Shown: positions 59,568 to 64,000 of the stretch, one piece after another | How positions within the stretch are numbered: the stretch's first letter is position 1 | Layout: the number at the start of each line of letters is the position of its first letter | Assembly (NCBI RefSeq): GCF_014596475.1 | Contig: NZ_MECJ01000002.1 | Span: 124,001-188,000 of the forward strand | Direction: 5' to 3' | DNA: 64,000 nt | Source of the DNA: Streptomyces sp. CBMA152 | Lineage (GTDB): Bacteria; Actinomycetota; Actinomycetes; Streptomycetales; Streptomycetaceae | Position numbers and translations under genes: made by a program | The notes under the pieces: generated by a model | Told to the model about the DNA's origin: nothing | The model's input: only the letters and a program-made list of their open reading frames with translations | Database searches by the model: none

Positions 59568-61631
59568 TTACGAGGCGGTCGGCGCCGGGTGGACCGACCA
59601 GCCGGACGCGGCCTGGGGCTCGAAGCCGTCGGCCGGGTCCAGGGTGAGGGTGGTGAGCCGGGCCTGGGTGTCCAGGACCGCGACGACCACGCGGCCCTCG
59701 GCGTCCAGGACGGCGGAGGGGGCGTGCACCAGCGGGCCGCCGCCGAGCGGGATCCACCGCTGGCGGACCGGGCTGCCGTCCAGCGGCTGGAGCGAGAGGC
59801 TCAGCCCGTTGTCGTCGGTGCGCTGGACCACGGCGGCCTCGCCGGTGGGCAGCAGCACATGGGCGAGCGGGCCGAACCCGGGGTTGGTGTCGGCGATCTC
59901 GGGCTGCGTGTCCCAGGTCCCGCCCGCCTCGCGCTGACGGTTGACCAGCAACCAGCCGGTCCCCGGCTGCCGCGAGATCATCATCAGTCGGCCGTCCGAC
60001 TGCTCAAGGAGCGTCACCGGCGCCGCGGGCCGCGCCAGCTGGGTGCCGTAGTCGCGCTGGAACGGGCCGCTGGGCGTCTGCTGGTACCAGCGCAGCATGC
60101 CCATGCCGATCATCCGGCTGGTGGCGTAGACCTCGACGGCCCCGTCGCCCCGGGTGACGGCGGCCGCACCCTCCAGCGCACCGCCCTGGAGGTCTCCCCA
60201 CGGCTCCCAGCCGCTCGGGGTGTACACCCGCGAGCTCAGTCCGGTGCCGAAGTTGCGGATCACGACCTGGATGCCCTTGTCGGTGGCGGCGACCACGGGC
60301 ATGCCGAGCGCCCGGCGGCGCGGCTCGTGCTCCGCCGACGTGCCGTACGGGCTCTTGAGGTCGGTCCAGGCGCCGAACTCGCCGGTGACGGCGTCCTGGA
60401 CGACGTGCATCAGGTCGCGCTGGTGCGCTTCGGGCGCGGCGCCGAGCGTGGCGCGCACCGCGATGACATGGATGCGGCCGCCCGCGTCGCGCACGGCGTC
60501 GAGCCGGTCCAGGCAGCGGCCCTCGCCCCGGGGCCACTGCCCGAGCGCCTCGGGCCCCGACCAGGTCTCGCCGCCCGGCCGGTCCTGCGTCCACATCACC
60601 GGGCGGCCGCCGAGCACCGCGAAGGCGGTGAGCCGGCCGTCGGAGCGCTGCTGGAGCCAGCTGGTGCTCGGCTGCCAGCGGTAGCTGGTGCTCTGCCCGT
60701 AGAAGCGGTTGTACGAGCGGTCGCCCAGCACACGGTCACCGCACATGCCGGGGGCCTCACGGCACTCGTGGCCGTCCTCGCCGCCGTACACCGCGAGGTA
60801 GGAGAACTTGCGGGCGGCCTGCTGGGCGCTGAGGTTGTTCGGGCGGAGCTTGTTGCAGTAGCCGATGTAGCTCTCGACGGCGGGCTTGCACACGGGGTTG
60901 GTCCGCTCGTACGCCTCAAGGGCGGCCAGGGCGAAGCACGCGGCGGCGGTGTGGTCGGAGTTGTCGGCGTAGGTGATGTGGCCGGTGGCCTTGTCGATCC
61001 CGGTGCGCTCCGGGTCGGGGTTCATCACGCGCACGACGCTCGGTGCATATGTCTGGAGGATGTCGGTCAGCGTGTCGATGACCCCGTCGCGGGTGAACGG
61101 TCGGCCGTCGCTCTTGGCGGGGATGGGGCTGTCGGTGGGCCGCAGGGTGTCCAGGCGCGGGTTGAGCTTGCGCCACAGGCCCATGATGCTCGCGCCGTTG
61201 GCGCCGAGGCCGGTGCGCAGGTTGAGGAAGATCAGGGTGACCCGGCCGTCATCGAGTGTGCTGATCTCGGCGGTGACGCCGTCGTGGACCTTCATGGCCG
61301 AGCGCTGCCAGTCGGCGCGACGGTTCCCGGTGACCATGGCGGCGTACGCGGCGCGTATGCCGTGCTGGCGCGCGGCGGTGTATCCCGCGAAGTCGGGCAC
61401 GGCGGTCTTGCGGCCGGGGTCGTCCGTGGGGAGGTTGATGCCGTCGGCCTCGCCGGTGGTCAGATACACACTGACCATGCCCACTCCCGATTGCAGGGAC
61501 TCCAGCAGGTCCGGCGTCATGAAGTACAGGTCGTCGTCCGTGTGGGCGCAGATCTGCAGATGGGGCGCGGCGGTCGCGGGCTGCCGGGGCTGCGGCAGCG
61601 AGGGAGTGGTGAAGCGCTTGAGAAGTCGCAT
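59568..61631 (-). CDS. PIG-L deacetylase fused to a beta-propeller
   Basis: A 687-residue protein. The N-terminal 330 residues are a PIG-L/LmbE zinc deacetylase: AHTDDD (residues 29-34) and YADNSDHTAAACFALAAL (about 200-215) supply zinc ligands. The C-terminal 350 residues have repeated strands with Trp and Gly (QQRSDGRLTAFAVLGG, VRDAGGRIHVIAVRA, LLEQSDGRLMMISRQ) at intervals of about 48, as in a lectin-like or sialidase-like propeller. It may remove N-acetyl groups from a sugar polymer. No clear signal peptide. The OafA-like acyltransferase gene upstream, same strand, suggests a joint role in surface sugar modification. Confidence 0.8.
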   Translation of the reverse strand: MRLLKRFTTPSLPQPRQPATAAPHLQICAHTDDDLYFMTPDLLESLQSGVGMVSVYLTTGEADGINLPTDDPGRKTAVPDFAGYTAARQHGIRAAYAAMVTGNRRADWQRSAMKVHDGVTAEISTLDDGRVTLIFLNLRTGLGANGASIMGLWRKLNPRLDTLRPTDSPIPAKSDGRPFTRDGVIDTLTDILQTYAPSVVRVMNPDPERTGIDKATGHITYADNSDHTAAACFALAALEAYERTNPVCKPAVESYIGYCNKLRPNNLSAQQAARKFSYLAVYGGEDGHECREAPGMCGDRVLGDRSYNRFYGQSTSYRWQPSTSWLQQRSDGRLTAFAVLGGRPVMWTQDRPGGETWSGPEALGQWPRGEGRCLDRLDAVRDAGGRIHVIAVRATLGAAPEAHQRDLMHVVQDAVTGEFGAWTDLKSPYGTSAEHEPRRRALGMPVVAATDKGIQVVIRNFGTGLSSRVYTPSGWEPWGDLQGGALEGAAAVTRGDGAVEVYATSRMIGMGMLRWYQQTPSGPFQRDYGTQLARPAAPVTLLEQSDGRLMMISRQPGTGWLLVNRQREAGGTWDTQPEIADTNPGFGPLAHVLLPTGEAAVVQRTDDNGLSLSLQPLDGSPVRQRWIPLGGGPLVHAPSAVLDAEGRVVVAVLDTQARLTTLTLDPADGFEPQAASGWSVHPAPTAS

Positions 61632-61785
61632 GGTCGGTAGTGGCCTTTCCTGAGCTCCGATCGGTGGGGCGGTCGGTCCTTTGGACGGGAGCGCAGCGGA
61701 CGCACAGGAGGTCGCACGCCCCTGTGAGTGGTGCTGATATGGGTGATGTGAAATGCGGAGTACGCCTCGACGGGGCTCCGCGGCG

Positions 61786-61819
61786 CACCGGCCGGAGTGT
61801 GGGGTTTCTCCGGCCGGTG
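61786..61819 (-). terminator. Hairpin after the acyltransferase gene
   Basis: A perfect 12-bp stem (61786-61797 with 61808-61819) and a 10-base loop, 10 bp beyond the acyltransferase stop on the minus strand. No T run. Confidence 0.7.
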
Positions 61820-61828
61820 ATACGAAGG

Positions 61829-62932
61829 TCAGAGCTGGGCGAGGCCCTGCTTGAGCCGGCGGCCCAGCGGTCTCTCGACATAGCGGTGCACCAGCCAGGC
61901 GGCACACAGCATGGTGACGATCACCGAGCAGAGCAGCGCGTAGGCGGGCACCCGCGGGGACAGCGAGCTGAACAGCTCACGTCCGATGACCTCGTGCAGG
62001 AGGTACAGCGGGTAGGTGAGGGCGCCCGCGTAGGGCAGCCAGCGCCAGGTGATGCCCGAGAGCTTGCCGGTGGCGACGAGGGCCATGAGGCCGAAGCACG
62101 CGGCGATGATCAGGACCACCGGCCAGGACGGGACGTTGTGTCCCATGTACTTCTCGGTGTTCGCCCAGGTGTTGAGGGCGAAGGGAAGACTGGCGGAGAA
62201 ACACAGCAGGACGACGCCGGTCAGCATCAGGTTCGGGCGGAACCGGTACATCAGGTAGAACGCCATGCCCGCGATGAAGTACCAGCTGTTGTCCGGCATG
62301 ATCAGCAGCCGCAGCGGGCTGTTGGTCGGCGCATTGGCGAAGAACACGCTGGTCACGGCCCATATGCAGCAGAACGCGAGCACTCTGCGATAGGTGAGAC
62401 CCCACCAGGCGACAACGGCGAACAACAGATAGAAACGCAGCTCGGCGAAGAGCGTCCAGTAGACGCCGTCGACGTGCTCCACCCCGATCGGCTCCTGGAG
62501 CATGGTGAGGTTGGTGATCACCGCGTTCCAGGGCAGTGGCTTCGCGCCGCCGGGTATGAGGGCGACGGTCAGCGTGGTGGCGAGGACCCCGAACCAGTAC
62601 GCGGGGTAGAGGCGCACCACTCGCGAGACGAAGAAGTCCTTGAGCGACTTGCCCCAGCAGCTCATACAGATGACGAAGCCGCTGATCAGGAAGAAGAGCT
62701 GGACACCCAGCCAGCCGTAGGCGGCCACCGGGAACGCCTGCGGGAAGAGTGTCTTCACGTCGGTGTGCCAGCCGCCGCCGCGGGCCATGTAGTGGTAGAG
62801 CACCACGGTGAGGGCCGCGATCAGCCGGAGTCCGTCGAGCGCGTAGATGCGTCTGGGACGGGTGGCTTCGGGTGGAGAAGCGGTTTCCGGCCGTTGCATC
62901 GTCGATATGAGCGCGCGCGTCGGATCAAGCAT
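61829..62932 (-). CDS. Membrane acyltransferase, OafA/YrhL type
   Basis: A 367-residue protein with about ten membrane helices. The family start RIYALDGLRLIAALTVVLYHY holds the catalytic His (about 47); FFLISGFVICMS and RVVRLYPAYWFGV are the next conserved blocks. Such enzymes transfer acetyl or other acyl groups to sugars of polymers or antibiotics. ATG at 62932 gives a short disordered tail before the first helix; an ATG at 62899 is the alternative. The PIG-L gene follows after about 200 bp with a hairpin between. Confidence 0.88.
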   Translation of the reverse strand: MLDPTRALISTMQRPETASPPEATRPRRIYALDGLRLIAALTVVLYHYMARGGGWHTDVKTLFPQAFPVAAYGWLGVQLFFLISGFVICMSCWGKSLKDFFVSRVVRLYPAYWFGVLATTLTVALIPGGAKPLPWNAVITNLTMLQEPIGVEHVDGVYWTLFAELRFYLLFAVVAWWGLTYRRVLAFCCIWAVTSVFFANAPTNSPLRLLIMPDNSWYFIAGMAFYLMYRFRPNLMLTGVVLLCFSASLPFALNTWANTEKYMGHNVPSWPVVLIIAACFGLMALVATGKLSGITWRWLPYAGALTYPLYLLHEVIGRELFSSLSPRVPAYALLCSVIVTMLCAAWLVHRYVERPLGRRLKQGLAQL

Positions 62933-63070
62933 TGGTTTGGTAGTCCCCTTGCCGGTGGTGTCCCGCCACCGGGCCGATTAACCGTGCCCAAGCAAAGGGC
63001 CCCTGGTCAGGTAGGCCCATGGCACGTGGCCTGGATCGTATGACCTGCCACAGGAACCTCACAACAAAGA

Positions 63071-64000
63071 TCATGCAAAGCCGTGTCGGGGCTCGGTGCC
63101 TGGCCCGAAACGTCGCCGGTACGCGGACGGACTGAGACCAGTCTCACGGCGCAGCCGGGCGCGCAGGTTCGCCGCCGTGCCCAGGCCGCTACGCTGAGCG
63201 ACGGCGTCGAGCCGCTGCTCGCCGCGCTCGATGAGACGGCACGCGAGGGCGACGCGCTCACCGGTGAGCCAGGCCAGCGGAGTCGTGCCGAGCTGGACGC
63301 GGAAGCGGCGGTGCAAAGTGGCGGGGCTCACAGCCGCACGGGCCGCGAGGTCGATCACCGTGAGTGGTTCGCCGAGCCGTTCCTGCGCCCAGGCCAGGAC
63401 CGGCGCCAGGGATTCGTCCGGCACATCGGGGACGGGCCGCTCCACGAACTGGCGCTGGCCGCCGTCCCGGTGCGCGGCGAAGACGAGGCGCCGGCTCACC
63501 GAGTTCGCCACTTCCGCGCCGTGGTCGCGGCGGACCAGATGCAGTCCGAGGTCGAGCGCGGCCGCACTGCCCGCCGCGGTGAGGATGTCGCCGTCGTCGA
63601 CGAACAGGACGTCCGGCTGGAGCTCGACCGAGGGGAAGCGGGCCCGGAAGGAGTCGGCCCACTGCCAGTGCGCGGTGGCCCGGCGCCCGTCCAGTACCCC
63701 GGCCTCGGCCAGCGTGAAGGCGCCGCTGCACATCCCCACCAGCCGCGCGCCCCGTGCGTGCGCGCGCCGGATGGCGTCGAGCACCGCCGGGCGGCGCGGC
63801 ACATCGGTGTCCGGCCGGTTCGGCACGATCAGGGTGTCCGCCGTGTCGGCCGCGTCGAGCGGCGCCACACCGGTGAGCGTGAAGAACCCGTCGCGCATCA
63901 CGGTCCGCGGCTCGGGGGAGCACAGGGTGAAGTCGTAGAGGTCGCGGCCCAGTTCGGGCCTGCGCAGCCCGAACACCTCGGTCACACAGCCGAGTTCGAA
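63071..64000 (-). CDS. GlxA-type AraC regulator, 5-prime end outside the window
   Basis: At least 310 residues; the frame is still open at base 64000, where it reads FELGCVTEVFGLRR, the usual sequence about 20 residues from the start of such proteins. So the start is outside. The DJ-1/PfpI-like part contains GMCSGAFTLAEAGVLDGRRATAHW and the C-terminal part the AraC helix-turn-helix pair (DLAARAAVSPATLHRRFRVQLG, AQRSGLGTAANLRARLRRETG). It is similar in layout to the regulator at 50423 but clearly a different protein. Confidence 0.88.
   Translation of the reverse strand, partial: FELGCVTEVFGLRRPELGRDLYDFTLCSPEPRTVMRDGFFTLTGVAPLDAADTADTLIVPNRPDTDVPRRPAVLDAIRRAHARGARLVGMCSGAFTLAEAGVLDGRRATAHWQWADSFRARFPSVELQPDVLFVDDGDILTAAGSAAALDLGLHLVRRDHGAEVANSVSRRLVFAAHRDGGQRQFVERPVPDVPDESLAPVLAWAQERLGEPLTVIDLAARAAVSPATLHRRFRVQLGTTPLAWLTGERVALACRLIERGEQRLDAVAQRSGLGTAANLRARLRRETGLSPSAYRRRFGPGTEPRHGFA

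Overview
The window is typical Streptomyces chromosome: very high GC, third codon positions almost always G or C, GTG and TTG starts, rare TTA codons, and families common in that genus (SARP and StrR-type regulators, a patatin-DUF3376 protein, MoxR/VWA pair, SpoIIE phosphatase, GlxA-type AraC regulators). No rRNA, tRNA, CRISPR array, insertion sequence or phage gene was seen.

Bases 1-1219 hold the end of a WYL-type regulator and an AraC/GyrI-like regulator. Bases 1592-18290 look like a specialised-metabolite gene cluster. On the right of its minus-strand arm are a class I aldolase and a DHQ-synthase-II-like enzyme of the GriI/GriH pair, which makes 3-amino-4-hydroxybenzoate (3,4-AHBA) from aspartate semialdehyde and dihydroxyacetone phosphate. 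They are translationally coupled to, or packed against, a large FAD/NAD(P)-binding protein that resembles the aspartate-oxidising, nitrite-supplying flavoenzymes (CreE/FzmM type) and a small unknown protein. Across two regulators and an exporter lies a second operon: aromatic hydroxylase, adenylate-forming ligase, O-methyltransferase. That set matches what is known of cremeomycin (ortho-diazoquinone) biosynthesis, so I propose a diazo or diazo-derived aminohydroxybenzoate product. The nitrosuccinate lyase expected as the partner of a CreE-type enzyme is not in the window. At the left edge is a separate module: a 20-codon gene with a near-ideal ribosome binding site, a strong intrinsic terminator, then a SagB-type dehydrogenase coupled to an exporter. 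It looks like a minimal precursor-peptide system without a YcaO or lantibiotic-dehydratase gene.

Regulation of the cluster is legible. The SARP gene, the StrR-like gene and the SagB-like gene each carry one TTA (bldA) codon. A perfect inverted repeat with the StrR geometry (9-bp core arms, 11-bp spacer) lies between the aldolase operon and the SARP gene. Three 12-bp direct repeats precede the aldolase operon. A redox regulator with all four ligands known for the [2Fe-2S] sensor RsrR lies beside two candidate operators and a divergent exporter.

Bases 18580-30492 are mostly housekeeping or accessory functions: a secreted HAD phosphatase, a BBE-type oxidoreductase, a sodium/solute symporter with a small membrane partner, a secreted phosphodiesterase, a LysM cell-wall hydrolase behind a ydaO-type c-di-AMP riboswitch, a CstR-like repressor with its palindromic operator, a TPR membrane protein broken at two homopolymers, and a GH16-like glucanase. 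Bases 30493-32840 are a cold-shock pair (Csp and a DEAD-box helicase), both with structured leaders. Bases 32875-35267 are a YtrA-type ABC operon with a perfect 15-bp palindromic operator. From 35308 to the end are single genes and small operons: nitronate monooxygenase, a membrane-anchored HTH protein, a DUF4232-like lipoprotein, a sulfite-oxidase-like enzyme, a second BBE oxidoreductase, MoxR/VWA, SpoIIE phosphatase, patatin, GlxA regulators, an amidase, a secreted tripeptidyl aminopeptidase, an M15-like lipoprotein, an MFS exporter, a PIG-L/propeller protein and an OafA-like acyltransferase.
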